From contig NZ_JBHSGP010000012.1 of assembly GCF_042654525.1 (NCBI RefSeq), positions 124,001 through 188,000 on the forward strand: a stretch of DNA of 64,000 nt, read 5' to 3'. The notes under the pieces were generated by a model that did not search any database, had not been told where the DNA came from, and saw nothing but the letters and a program-made list of their open reading frames with translations. Positions 16,150-23,896 of this stretch are shown piece after piece; position 1 is the stretch's first letter; the number at the start of each line of letters is the position of its first letter. The DNA is from Geojedonia litorea. Lineage in GTDB: Bacteria; Bacteroidota; Bacteroidia; Flavobacteriales; Flavobacteriaceae. Both the position numbers and the translations under genes were made by a program.

Positions 16150-17169
16150 ATGGACAACCTTGTTTTATTTAATAAAAACGACTTAAAAAGTCTTTTAAAA
16201 AATCGTTCTGGTGAATCCAAGTTTGGAAAACATATTCATTTACTTTCTAACTTCAATTCTATATACGATGAGATTTTAAATTTGGACGTTACCTATGTCA
16301 TTTTTGGTATAAAAGAAGATATTGGGGTATTTGCTAACTATGGTAACGTAGGAACGTCTAGAGCGTGGGATGCAGTTTTAAAGCCTTTATTGAACATTCA
16401 AAGTAATGAGTTTACACATGCCAATAAAGTACTTATACTTGGTCATTTAGATTATTCTAAATCATTAGAAAAGTTGAAAGAATTAAATCAAAGTCAAAAG
16501 AAACATATTCAAAAGGCACGAAAAAAAGTTGCTAAAATTGACAATGATGTTTCTGAATTAGTATATCAAATTGTAAAAGCTGGTAAAATTCCAATTATAA
16601 TTGGAGGTGGCCACAACAATGCGTATGGTAATATTAAAGGGACTTCGCTTGCCTTAAAAGAGCCTATAAATGTGGTAAACTTTGACGCTCATTCTGATTT
16701 TAGAATCGAAGAAGGAAGGCATAGTGGCAACGGATTCACATATGCGCTACATGAAGGTTTTTTAGATCAATATTTTATTTTTGGTCTACATGAAAATTAT
16801 ACTCCACAGGAGATTTTTCAGACATTGAACAAAAACAAGCAAATTCATTATAACACATTTGAATCAATTGCAATCAGAAAAGAGAGGAAATTTAAAAAAG
16901 AACTCGAAAACGCATTAGAAATTGTATCTACACGTTCATTTGGAGTTGAATTTGATTGTGATGCCGTTGAAAATATACCGAGCAGTGCAATGACCCCAAG
17001 TGGTTTCAATACTATAAAAGCGCGAAGATATGTACATTTTTTTTCTCAAAACAAAAATGCCAAGTACCTTCATATTTGTGAAGCTTCACCAACTCAAGAA
17101 ACCGAAACTCAAATTGGTAAATTCATTACTTATTTAATTACAGATTTTATTAGAGCCAATGCCAGTTAA
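16150..17169 (+). CDS. hutG: Ureohydrolase (arginase family), probable formimidoylglutamase
   Basis: A 339-residue arginase-superfamily protein. Manganese ligands are visible in GGGHNNAYG, NFDAHSDFR (DxHxD) and FGVEFDCDAVEN (DxD), followed by the family SSAMTPSGF segment. Being close to hutI suggests the last step of histidine degradation, hydrolysis of N-formimino-L-glutamate to glutamate and formamide. Arginase or agmatinase are alternatives that sequence alone cannot exclude, but Flavobacteriaceae usually carry this divergent form beside hut genes. The next gene overlaps its end by 11 bases, so they are cotranscribed. Confidence 0.82.
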   Translation: MDNLVLFNKNDLKSLLKNRSGESKFGKHIHLLSNFNSIYDEILNLDVTYVIFGIKEDIGVFANYGNVGTSRAWDAVLKPLLNIQSNEFTHANKVLILGHLDYSKSLEKLKELNQSQKKHIQKARKKVAKIDNDVSELVYQIVKAGKIPIIIGGGHNNAYGNIKGTSLALKEPINVVNFDAHSDFRIEEGRHSGNGFTYALHEGFLDQYFIFGLHENYTPQEIFQTLNKNKQIHYNTFESIAIRKERKFKKELENALEIVSTRSFGVEFDCDAVENIPSSAMTPSGFNTIKARRYVHFFSQNKNAKYLHICEASPTQETETQIGKFITYLITDFIRANAS

Positions 17170-17632
17170 TATCTTACCATTTAATCAGAACTATGCTAGT
17201 AACTTTTATGATCTCAATATTGAGTGGTTAAAAACGTTTTTCTATGTTGAACCATTTGATGAAGAGGTATTAAGCAAACCTCAAGAGTATATCATTAATA
17301 AGGGAGGTCATATTTTTTTTGCGCAAATAAACAATGAAATTGTAGGTACAGTAGCTCTAATGCCAACTAACAATCCAAAAGTATTTGAACTCACAAAAAT
17401 GGCTGTTTCACCCCAACATCGTGGACTTCAGATTGGTCAATTGCTCATGCAGCATTGCATTGATTTTTCTAACAATGTTGAAATTGAGTCACTTATGCTC
17501 TATTCTAACAGAATTTTGAAGAATGCCATTTATATTTATAAAAAATATGGTTTTGTTGAAATACCAATTGAGAAAAATTCTCCCTACAAACGTAGTAACA
17601 TAAAAATGATTTTAAGCCTTAAACCAGAATAA
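17159..17632 (+). CDS. GNAT family N-acetyltransferase
   Basis: A 157-residue GNAT enzyme with the acetyl-CoA-binding loop in AVSPQHRGLQIGQLLMQHCIDF (Q/RxxGxG/A form) and the usual C-terminal strand KNAIYIYKKYGFVEIP. The substrate is unknown. Its ATG at 17159 lies inside the end of the hutG-type gene (11-base overlap), which indicates translational coupling and perhaps a role linked to amino-acid degradation. Confidence 0.82.
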   Translation: MPVNILPFNQNYASNFYDLNIEWLKTFFYVEPFDEEVLSKPQEYIINKGGHIFFAQINNEIVGTVALMPTNNPKVFELTKMAVSPQHRGLQIGQLLMQHCIDFSNNVEIESLMLYSNRILKNAIYIYKKYGFVEIPIEKNSPYKRSNIKMILSLKPE

Positions 17633-17697
17633 CCAATGTTGTTAATAATAATGATAACATTTTTATTATGAAACAGTTACCAAATTAAATAAAATTG

Positions 17698-17705
17698 TAT
17701 ATTTG
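17698..17705 (+). promoter_or_regulatory. Putative -7 promoter element of the 72-residue membrane protein gene
   Basis: TATATTTG, a full match to TAnnTTTG, 29 bases before the ATG at 17735. Confidence 0.5.
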
Positions 17706-17734
17706 GACATGTTAACCCTACTATCAACTTAGTT

Positions 17735-17953
17735 ATGTCCACTATATTGAGCATTCTCTACGCTTTGGTAAGCACTTCACAATTGACTATTATTCTTATA
17801 ATAACGGCTACGGTATTTTTGTTCTTTATAATAATAGCAGTGATAAAAATGTATAAGCTTAAAGCAGAAAACAAGAAATTAACTGAAATGAATTCTTCAA
17901 TTGACGAAAGTTATAAAGATTTTACAGATGGTCATCTGTATGAAAATAAATAG
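17735..17953 (+). CDS. Small single-span membrane protein with charged C-terminal tail
   Basis: A 72-residue protein. Residues about 5-42 are strongly hydrophobic (LTIILIITATVFLFFIIIAV), followed by a Lys-rich, then acidic tail with coiled-coil propensity. No family recognised. A canonical -7 element and an intrinsic terminator bracket it, so it is a monocistronic gene. Confidence 0.7.
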   Translation: MSTILSILYALVSTSQLTIILIITATVFLFFIIIAVIKMYKLKAENKKLTEMNSSIDESYKDFTDGHLYENK

Positions 17954-17974
17954 TAAATAAACCTTTTAATACTT

Positions 17975-18005
17975 AAAAAAAGCCCTGCGATGCAGGGCTT
18001 TTTTT
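17975..18005. terminator. Bidirectional intrinsic terminator
   Basis: A-run, GCCCTGC, a 3-base loop GAT, GCAGGGC and a T-run. It overlaps the last two bases of ettA and serves both convergent genes. Confidence 0.9.
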
Positions 18006-19695
18006 ATCTTACTAACTTTTTATATTTGATACGCTTAGGCATTAAATCGCCACCTAATCGTTTTTTCTTATTGTCTTCATATTCACTAAAACTTCCTTCA
18101 AAGAAATAGACTTGTGAATTACCTTCAAATGCAAGAATATGGGTACAAATTCTGTCTAAAAACCATCTATCATGACTAATAACAACCGCACATCCTGCAA
18201 AATTCTCTAATCCTTCTTCAAGTGCTCTTAAGGTATTGACATCTAAATCATTAGTTGGTTCATCTAAAAGTAAAACGTTACCTTCTTCTTTAAGTGTCAT
18301 TGCTAAATGCAAGCGGTTACGTTCACCACCAGAAAGCAACTTAACCTTTTTATTTTGCTCACTTCCAGAAAAGTTAAACCGGCTTAAGTAAGCTCTAGAG
18401 TTTACTTGACGTCCGCCCATTAATATCAATTCTTGTTCATCACTAAAATTTTGCCAAATGGATTTTTCAGGATCAATATTAGAGTGTTTTTGATCTACAT
18501 AGGCCAATTTAGCGGTATCACCAACTTTAAATTCGCCTTTATCTGGTGTTTCTTCACCCATAATCATTCTGAAAATGGTTGTTTTACCAGCTCCATTTGG
18601 ACCAATTACACCAACGATACCTGCTTGTGGAAGTTTAAAGTTTAAATCCTCATACAATAATTTATCATCGTACCCTTTACTAACCCCAACCGCTTCAATT
18701 ACATTAGTTCCTAATCGTGGCCCATTAGGGATATATATTTCTAGTTTTTCGTCAAGTTGTTTTTGGTCTTGGCTCAACAATTTATCATAGTTATTCAAAC
18801 GGGCTTTTTGTTTGGTTTGGCGCCCTTTAGCCCCTTGTCTTACCCATTCTAGCTCGCGTTCGAGGGTTTTTTGACGTTTAGAAGCCACTTTGCTTTCTTG
18901 TGCCAAACGTTTAGATTTTTGATCTAACCAAGATGAATAATTTCCTTTCCATGGAATCCCTTCTCCTCGATCAAGTTCTAAAATCCAACCAGCTACATTA
19001 TCAAGAAAATACCTATCGTGTGTTACAGCAATTACTGTTCCTTTATACTGTGCTAAATGGTGCTCCAACCAATGTACCGATTCGGCATCTAAATGGTTAG
19101 TGGGCTCATCTAAAAGCAATACATCCGGTTCTTGTAATAGAAGACGGCACAATGCAACACGTCGACGTTCACCTCCCGAAAGTACTCCAATCTTCTTGTC
19201 TCCATCAGGAGTTCGCAACGCATCCATTGCAATCTCAAGTTTTGTGTCCAGTTCCCAAGCGTTTGCTGCATCAATCTGGTCTTGCAATTCGGCTTGGCGA
19301 TTCATCAATTTTTCCATTTTATCTGGATTAGAATACACTTCTTCTAATCCAAACATGTCGTTGATTTTATTATACTCGTCAAGAATAGCAACAGTTTCGG
19401 CAGCACCTTCACGTACAACTTCCATTACCGTTTTATTATCATCTAATTGAGGTTCCTGCTCTAAATACCCAACAGTATACCCAGGAGAAAACACAACATC
19501 GCCCTGAAAATTTTTATCAACTCCTGCAATAATCTTTAAAAGAGTTGATTTTCCTGATCCATTAAGTCCTAATATCCCAATCTTAGCACCATAGAAAAAA
19601 CTTAAATAAATATTTTTTAGAACTGGCGTATTTGCACTTTGAAATGTCTTAGTAACACCAGACATTGAAAAAATCACCTTTTTATCGTCACTCAT
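18004..19695 (-). CDS. ettA: Energy-dependent translational throttle protein EttA (ABC-F ATPase)
   Basis: A 563-residue ABC-F protein with two nucleotide-binding domains and no membrane segments. Walker A GLNGSGKST, signature LSGGERRR and Walker B VLLLDEPTNHLD lie in domain 1; GPNGAGKT, LSGGERNR and VLLLDEPTNDLD in domain 2. The insertion between them (LAQYKGTVIAVTHDRYFLDNVAGWILELDRGEGIPWKGNYSSWL and the following Lys/Arg-rich linker) is characteristic. EttA binds the ribosomal E site and gates entry into elongation according to ATP/ADP levels. Length and C terminus (KKRLGGDLMPKRIKYKKL) match the EttA subgroup rather than Uup. Confidence 0.93.
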   Translation of the reverse strand: MSDDKKVIFSMSGVTKTFQSANTPVLKNIYLSFFYGAKIGILGLNGSGKSTLLKIIAGVDKNFQGDVVFSPGYTVGYLEQEPQLDDNKTVMEVVREGAAETVAILDEYNKINDMFGLEEVYSNPDKMEKLMNRQAELQDQIDAANAWELDTKLEIAMDALRTPDGDKKIGVLSGGERRRVALCRLLLQEPDVLLLDEPTNHLDAESVHWLEHHLAQYKGTVIAVTHDRYFLDNVAGWILELDRGEGIPWKGNYSSWLDQKSKRLAQESKVASKRQKTLERELEWVRQGAKGRQTKQKARLNNYDKLLSQDQKQLDEKLEIYIPNGPRLGTNVIEAVGVSKGYDDKLLYEDLNFKLPQAGIVGVIGPNGAGKTTIFRMIMGEETPDKGEFKVGDTAKLAYVDQKHSNIDPEKSIWQNFSDEQELILMGGRQVNSRAYLSRFNFSGSEQNKKVKLLSGGERNRLHLAMTLKEEGNVLLLDEPTNDLDVNTLRALEEGLENFAGCAVVISHDRWFLDRICTHILAFEGNSQVYFFEGSFSEYEDNKKKRLGGDLMPKRIKYKKLVR

Positions 19696-19749
19696 TATTT
19701 TTGAATAGATAGAGAGTCAAGAACTGACTCAAGTTAAATTATCAAATTG

Positions 19750-19932
19750 TTACACTCTTCCTTTTAGTGCGTTAAACACCCACGCATTGGCAAAAAAACC
19801 AATACCTACGGCAGCAAAGCCCCAACCCGCAACATCATCGTACCTAAACGCGCCCAGAGCAATTAAAGCTAATCCTACAATTATCATAATGGTTGTAGCC
19901 CAAGCTAAAACCGTATTTTTATTCATCGCCAT
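19750..19932 (-). CDS. CAL67264-type small membrane protein
   Basis: A 60-residue protein with two hydrophobic segments (AWATTIMIIVGLALIALGAF and WGFAAVGIGFFANAWVF). The pattern resembles a small membrane protein family widespread in Flavobacteriaceae and known only by a locus-derived name. Function unknown. Two start codons are possible (19932 or 19926). Confidence 0.72.
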   Translation of the reverse strand: MAMNKNTVLAWATTIMIIVGLALIALGAFRYDDVAGWGFAAVGIGFFANAWVFNALKGRV

Positions 19933-19984
19933 AATAGTTAGTTATTTTTATTCGAATCACAAATATCGGGTTTTTTCATAAAAA

Positions 19985-20006
19985 AAGCATTCAATTCTGA
20001 ATGCTT
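19985..20006 (-). terminator. Intrinsic terminator of the pirin operon
   Basis: AAGCATTCA pairs with TGAATGCTT around an ATTC loop. On the reverse strand a T-run follows (complement of the A-run at 19979-19986), 24 bases after the pirin stop. Confidence 0.75.
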
Positions 20007-20029
20007 CTTTATTTGAAATAATTAAAAAT

Positions 20030-20752
20030 TTAAAAATTCATGGGAACTTCTATGAACAGTACACTAGAATCTTCTTCAGATGAAATTTCAAAGGATGAAG
20101 CATCCCATATACCAATAGCATCTCTTGTGTTTAAGGTTTTATTATCAATTGAAATTCTTCCATGAATATTCATTAAATATACTCCATGTTTGATACTCAT
20201 TAAATTATATTGAAAATTTTGACCATTTTCTAAATCAATTCTTGAGATTTTAGCATCCTGGTGGATTTTTAGACTACCTTCATGATCATCATCAATTGAA
20301 GTCACCAAGGTTTGTAGTTTATTGATCCTATCATTTACATCAAATGTTTTTTGACCATAGCGCGGAGCAACATTTTGTTTATTTGGCATAATCCATATTT
20401 GAAAAAGACTTAAATGCTCAACAATTGATCCATTTATTTCGGAATGCTGTACTCCTGTGCCAGCTGACATTACTTGAACTTCTCCAGGCAAAACCGGTTG
20501 CCACTCATCATGCATATTATCGCGATGCTTTAGAACACCTTTTAATGGAATGGTTATGATTTCCATATTGTTATGTGGATGAGTTCCAAAACCCATTTTT
20601 GGTGCAATTACATCATCATTAAGTACTCTTAAAGCCCCAAAATTCATATTTTCTGGGTTATAATAATTGGCAAAACTGAATGAATGATTAGCTTGTAACC
20701 ATCCGTGGTTAGCAAACCCTCTTGATTCTGCTTTATGAAACGTTGTTTTCAT
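20030..20752 (-). CDS. Pirin family protein (bicupin, YhaK/quercetinase-like)
   Basis: A 240-residue bicupin. The N-terminal cupin holds the metal-ligand pattern FGTHPHNNMEIITIPLKG and the later His in GTGVQHSEING, which are the pirin metal ligands (His-His-Glu-His type). Pirins bind Fe or similar metals, and some cleave quercetin. Last gene of an operon with an FMN reductase, a GNAT protein and a MarR regulator, which suggests a role in quinone or electrophile response; this is inference. Confidence 0.87.
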   Translation of the reverse strand: MKTTFHKAESRGFANHGWLQANHSFSFANYYNPENMNFGALRVLNDDVIAPKMGFGTHPHNNMEIITIPLKGVLKHRDNMHDEWQPVLPGEVQVMSAGTGVQHSEINGSIVEHLSLFQIWIMPNKQNVAPRYGQKTFDVNDRINKLQTLVTSIDDDHEGSLKIHQDAKISRIDLENGQNFQYNLMSIKHGVYLMNIHGRISIDNKTLNTRDAIGIWDASSFEISSEEDSSVLFIEVPMNF

Positions 20753-20777
20753 TTTATTAGTTTATTCTATTTTTGTT

Positions 20778-21215
20778 TTATCTTAATTTATCGAGTAAGT
20801 CACTTAATTTCGTGGCCTCTTGCTCTGTTATCTTTTCCAAAATATCTTCATTAAAATCTTCGTCTATTTCATTTAATAAACTCAACCCCTTCTCTGTTAT
20901 TTCAATATGGACTACTCTTCTATCTCCTGGGCATGGTATGCGATCAATAAGTTGCTTAGCGCATAATTTATCCATTAAACGTGTAGCGTTCGGAGATCTA
21001 TCAATCATTCTCCGCTTTATAGTTTGTACCTTTAGTGGTTGATCGGCGCCTCTTAATATTCTTAAAATATTATATTGCTGTGGTGAAATTCCAAAGGGTT
21101 TGAAATAGGTGTTTTGATAATTAGTTATCCAATTAGCAGTGTACAAAATATTGATTATTGCCTTCACTTTAGCATTGATGAATTTTGAATTTACGTCTTT
21201 TGAAATATCTCCCAT
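20778..21215 (-). CDS. MarR family transcriptional regulator
   Basis: A 145-residue winged-helix protein with the MarR layout: N-terminal helices, the HTH in FGISPQQYNILRILRGADQPLKVQTIKRRMIDRSPNATRLMDKLCAKQLI, the wing DRIPCPGDRRVVHIEITEKG, and a C-terminal dimerisation helix. The Cys residues in the HTH/wing region (KLCAKQLIDRIPCPGD) could sense oxidants or electrophiles as in some MarR proteins; this is inference. It lies inside the operon it probably controls, 25 bases before pirin. Confidence 0.87.
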   Translation of the reverse strand: MGDISKDVNSKFINAKVKAIINILYTANWITNYQNTYFKPFGISPQQYNILRILRGADQPLKVQTIKRRMIDRSPNATRLMDKLCAKQLIDRIPCPGDRRVVHIEITEKGLSLLNEIDEDFNEDILEKITEQEATKLSDLLDKLR

Positions 21216-21238
21216 TGGTTATTTTTTAACACATTATA

Positions 21239-21523
21239 CTAAGCCATTACATCAAAATACACTTCTTTCTTCTTTTGAAAGACTGCATTTGCAAACGGAC
21301 AAAGTGGAATTGCTTTAATTTCTTTTGCTCTCATAAATTGCACAGCAAATTCTACCAGCTTATAACCCACACCCTGACCTTTAAGTTTCTCACTAACTTC
21401 GGTATGATCAATAATAATTTTATGAGGGCCCGCATAAGTGTAAGTCATTTGAGCTTCTTCAACACCGTCGAGTTCCAAATAAAATTTTCCTTTTTTACCG
21501 TTATCTGTTTGCTTTATGTCCAT
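21239..21523 (-). CDS. Small GNAT-like acetyltransferase (YjdJ/Gcn5-related type)
   Basis: A 94-residue minimal GNAT domain: EAQMTYTYAGPHKIIIDHTEV, the acetyl-CoA loop KLKGQGVGYKLVEF, and IPLCPFANAVFQKK with the Cys-Pro found in the YjdJ/At1g77540 group, where the Cys is near acetyl-CoA. I chose the ATG at 21523, one base after the stop of the FMN reductase gene; upstream in-frame ATGs at 21535 and 21541 would overlap it. The acetyl acceptor is unknown. Confidence 0.8.
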   Translation of the reverse strand: MDIKQTDNGKKGKFYLELDGVEEAQMTYTYAGPHKIIIDHTEVSEKLKGQGVGYKLVEFAVQFMRAKEIKAIPLCPFANAVFQKKKEVYFDVMA

Positions 21524-21524
21524 T

Positions 21525-22055
21525 TTAAATCGCATTTTCAAAAAGTTCTACTTTTGATATTAATTCTTCCTTTAGTTCTTCGTTTACAATTTGTCCTTCC
21601 GAAAAATTTGAACCAAACGAAGGAAAAGAAAAGTCTGCAACAATATTTGCATTATGCCTTGGAAATCGATCATTTGCCATTGCAAGCACAGATTTCCCAC
21701 CTCTACCTCCTGGTGAAGCTGCCATTAAAAGCATTGGTTTTCCATAAAAATTTTTAGACTCTATACGCGACATCCAATCTAACATGTTTTTAAATACAGC
21801 TGTATATGCACCATTATGTTCAGCCAAGGACAATAAAACGCCATCGGCTTGTTTTATTTGGTTCAATAGTAACTTGGCATTTTCGGGATGCCCCATTTCT
21901 GCCTCTAAATCTACCCCAAACAAGGGTACTTCGAAATCGTTTAAATCTAACAGGTCTACTTTGGCATTATCTAATAAACTCGAGGCATAAGTCACTAGTT
22001 GTTTATTTATAGACGACCTACTATTACTTCCTGCAAATGCTATTATATTCTTCAT
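21525..22055 (-). CDS. NAD(P)H-dependent FMN reductase (flavodoxin fold)
   Basis: A 176-residue flavodoxin-fold reductase. The FMN phosphate-binding loop is AFAGSNSRSSINKQL at the N terminus, followed by ADGVLLSLAEHNGAYTAVFKNMLDWMSR, the family core for FMN binding, and KPMLLMAASPGGRGGKSVL. Members reduce FMN, quinones, azo dyes or chromate. It is the first gene of the operon with GNAT, MarR and pirin and has a -7 element embedded in a palindrome just upstream. Confidence 0.87.
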   Translation of the reverse strand: MKNIIAFAGSNSRSSINKQLVTYASSLLDNAKVDLLDLNDFEVPLFGVDLEAEMGHPENAKLLLNQIKQADGVLLSLAEHNGAYTAVFKNMLDWMSRIESKNFYGKPMLLMAASPGGRGGKSVLAMANDRFPRHNANIVADFSFPSFGSNFSEGQIVNEELKEELISKVELFENAI

Positions 22056-22063
22056 TTTAATTT

Positions 22064-22079
22064 ATTTTCCATGGCAAAT
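22064..22079. promoter_or_regulatory. Candidate operator palindrome of the FMN reductase-MarR operon
   Basis: ATTTTCCATGGCAAAT is an inverted repeat matching at all but one base pair (ATTT-n-CCATGG-n-AAAT). It overlaps the -7 element of the reverse-strand promoter, where a bound MarR dimer would block transcription. The link to the operon's own MarR is inference. Confidence 0.5.
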
Positions 22080-22082
22080 ATA
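22075..22082 (-). promoter_or_regulatory. -7 promoter element of the FMN reductase operon
   Basis: The reverse strand reads TATATTTG, a full match to TAnnTTTG, 20 bases before the start codon at 22055. Confidence 0.55.
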
Positions 22083-22169
22083 TTAATTTTATTTTTATTT
22101 TCCTAGGTATATATTTCCATGTTATATTATTTAACAAATTATTCACTTTTTATACAAGCACATCTTTTG

Positions 22170-22177
22170 TAAATTCG
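22170..22177 (+). promoter_or_regulatory. Possible -7 element of the carboxyltransferase gene
   Basis: TAAATTCG differs from TAnnTTTG at one base, and lies 21 bases before the ATG at 22199. It argues against a start at the upstream in-frame codon at 22178. Confidence 0.35.
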
Positions 22178-22198
22178 TTGCAAATTAAATTTACTTAT

Positions 22199-23827
22199 AT
22201 GGACCTTAGCTTCAATAAAAACGAAGATCATAATAAACTCTTAATGTCTGATTTACGTCGCCGTCTTGCCAAAGTTAAGCTTGGTGGTGGGCAAAAAAGT
22301 ATTGATAAACACCATTCTAAAGGTAAAATGACCGCAAGGGAGCGTATTGATTATCTTTTGGACTCAAAGTCAAAATCAATTGAAATCGGAGCTTTTGCAG
22401 GTGAAGAAATGTATAAAGAACATGGTGGTTGTCCATCTGGAGGTGTAGTGGTTAAAATTGGTTACATCAAAGGAAAACAATGCATGGTAGTTGCCAATGA
22501 TGCGACGGTGAAAGCTGGCGCTTGGTTTCCAATAACTGGTAAAAAGAATTTACGCGCACAGGAAATTGCCATTGAAAATAAATTACCCATCATCTATTTG
22601 GTAGATTCTGCAGGCGTTTATTTACCTATGCAAGACGAGATTTTCCCGGATAAAGAACACTTTGGTCGAATTTTTAGAAATAACGCTATAATGAGTAGTA
22701 TGGGCATTACTCAGATTGCCGCAGTCATGGGTAGTTGTGTGGCTGGAGGTGCATATTTACCCATTATGAGTGATGAAGCATTAATCGTTGATAAAACAGG
22801 AAGTATCTTTTTAGCAGGAAGTTATTTGGTAAAAGCGGCCATTGGTGAAACTATTGATAATGAAACTTTGGGAGGAGCCACAACACACTGTGAAATATCG
22901 GGTGTTACAGATTACAAGGCCAAAGATGATCAGGACGCACTAGACACCATCAAAAACATTATCGATAAAATTGGTGATTATGATAAAGCTGGCTTTAACC
23001 GAATTAAACCTGTTAAGCCTTCTGAAAATGAAGATGATATATTTGGAATTATCCCAAAATCGCGCGCCGATCAATATGACATGTACGAAATTATTAAACG
23101 ATTAGTAGATAATTCTGAATTTGATGAATATAAGGCCGGGTATGGTAAAACCATTATTACGGCTTATGCCAGAATTGATGGCTGGGCAGTAGGTATAGTG
23201 GCCAATCAACGCCAGTTAGTTAAAACCAAAAAGGGTGAAATGCAATTTGGAGGTGTGATTTACAATGATAGCGCCGATAAAGCCACCCGCTTTATTGCCA
23301 ATTGTAATCAGAAAAAGATTCCTTTGGTGTTTTTACAGGATGTCACCGGATTTATGGTGGGTAGTAAAAGTGAACATGGTGGTATTATAAAAGATGGCGC
23401 TAAAATGGTGAATGCTGTAAGCAACAGTATTGTTCCTAAATTTACTATTGTTATTGGTAATAGTTATGGCGCTGGAAATTATGCCATGTGTGGCAAGGCT
23501 TATGACCCTAGGCTGATTGTAGCTTGGCCTAGTGCAGAACTCGCTGTTATGAGTGGTAATTCGGCTGCGAAAGTTCTTTTGCAAATAGAAACAGCTTCAC
23601 TAAAGAAAAAAGGTGAAACTATTACACAAGAAAAAGAAGAAGAACTGTTTAATAAAATTAAAGATCGCTATGACGCTCAAGTATCTCCGTACTATGCAGC
23701 AGCCAGACTATGGACAGATGCTATTATAAACCCATTAGATACTAGAACTTGGATTAGTATGGGAATTGAAGCCGCCAATCACTCCCCTATTGAGAAAAAA
23801 TTTAATATGGGTGTTTTACAAGTATAA
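22199..23827 (+). CDS. Acyl-CoA carboxylase carboxyltransferase (beta) subunit
   Basis: A 542-residue biotin-dependent carboxyltransferase of the propionyl/methylcrotonyl-CoA carboxylase beta family. It has the N-terminal KGKMTARERIDYLLD motif, the acyl-CoA-binding half (GGVVVKIGYIKGKQCMVVANDATVKAG; VDSAGVYLPMQDEIFPDKEHFGRIFRNNA) and the carboxybiotin half (PLVFLQDVTGFMVGSKSEHGGIIKDGAKM; GNSYGAGNYAMCGKAYDPRLIVAWPSAELAVM). The retained Gly-rich oxyanion loops suggest activity. The QDEIFPDKEHFGRIF segment resembles methylcrotonyl-CoA carboxylases, but the substrate is not certain. No biotin carboxylase or biotin carrier gene is adjacent. Confidence 0.88.
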   Translation: MDLSFNKNEDHNKLLMSDLRRRLAKVKLGGGQKSIDKHHSKGKMTARERIDYLLDSKSKSIEIGAFAGEEMYKEHGGCPSGGVVVKIGYIKGKQCMVVANDATVKAGAWFPITGKKNLRAQEIAIENKLPIIYLVDSAGVYLPMQDEIFPDKEHFGRIFRNNAIMSSMGITQIAAVMGSCVAGGAYLPIMSDEALIVDKTGSIFLAGSYLVKAAIGETIDNETLGGATTHCEISGVTDYKAKDDQDALDTIKNIIDKIGDYDKAGFNRIKPVKPSENEDDIFGIIPKSRADQYDMYEIIKRLVDNSEFDEYKAGYGKTIITAYARIDGWAVGIVANQRQLVKTKKGEMQFGGVIYNDSADKATRFIANCNQKKIPLVFLQDVTGFMVGSKSEHGGIIKDGAKMVNAVSNSIVPKFTIVIGNSYGAGNYAMCGKAYDPRLIVAWPSAELAVMSGNSAAKVLLQIETASLKKKGETITQEKEEELFNKIKDRYDAQVSPYYAAARLWTDAIINPLDTRTWISMGIEAANHSPIEKKFNMGVLQV

Positions 23828-23896
23828 AACAAACTTTAAACACACTAAATGGTTACAGGAGGGTATTAAACTATATAAAACATGACCAATAAAAAA

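Noticed and set aside
17635..17668. Weak hairpin AATGTT/AACATT followed by T-run after the GNAT gene
   Set aside because: Only six base pairs with a 15-base loop; not enough to call a terminator.
21275..21757. 160-codon open frame opposite the GNAT and FMN reductase genes
   Set aside because: Both genes on the other strand match known families; this frame spans two genes and has low-complexity composition.
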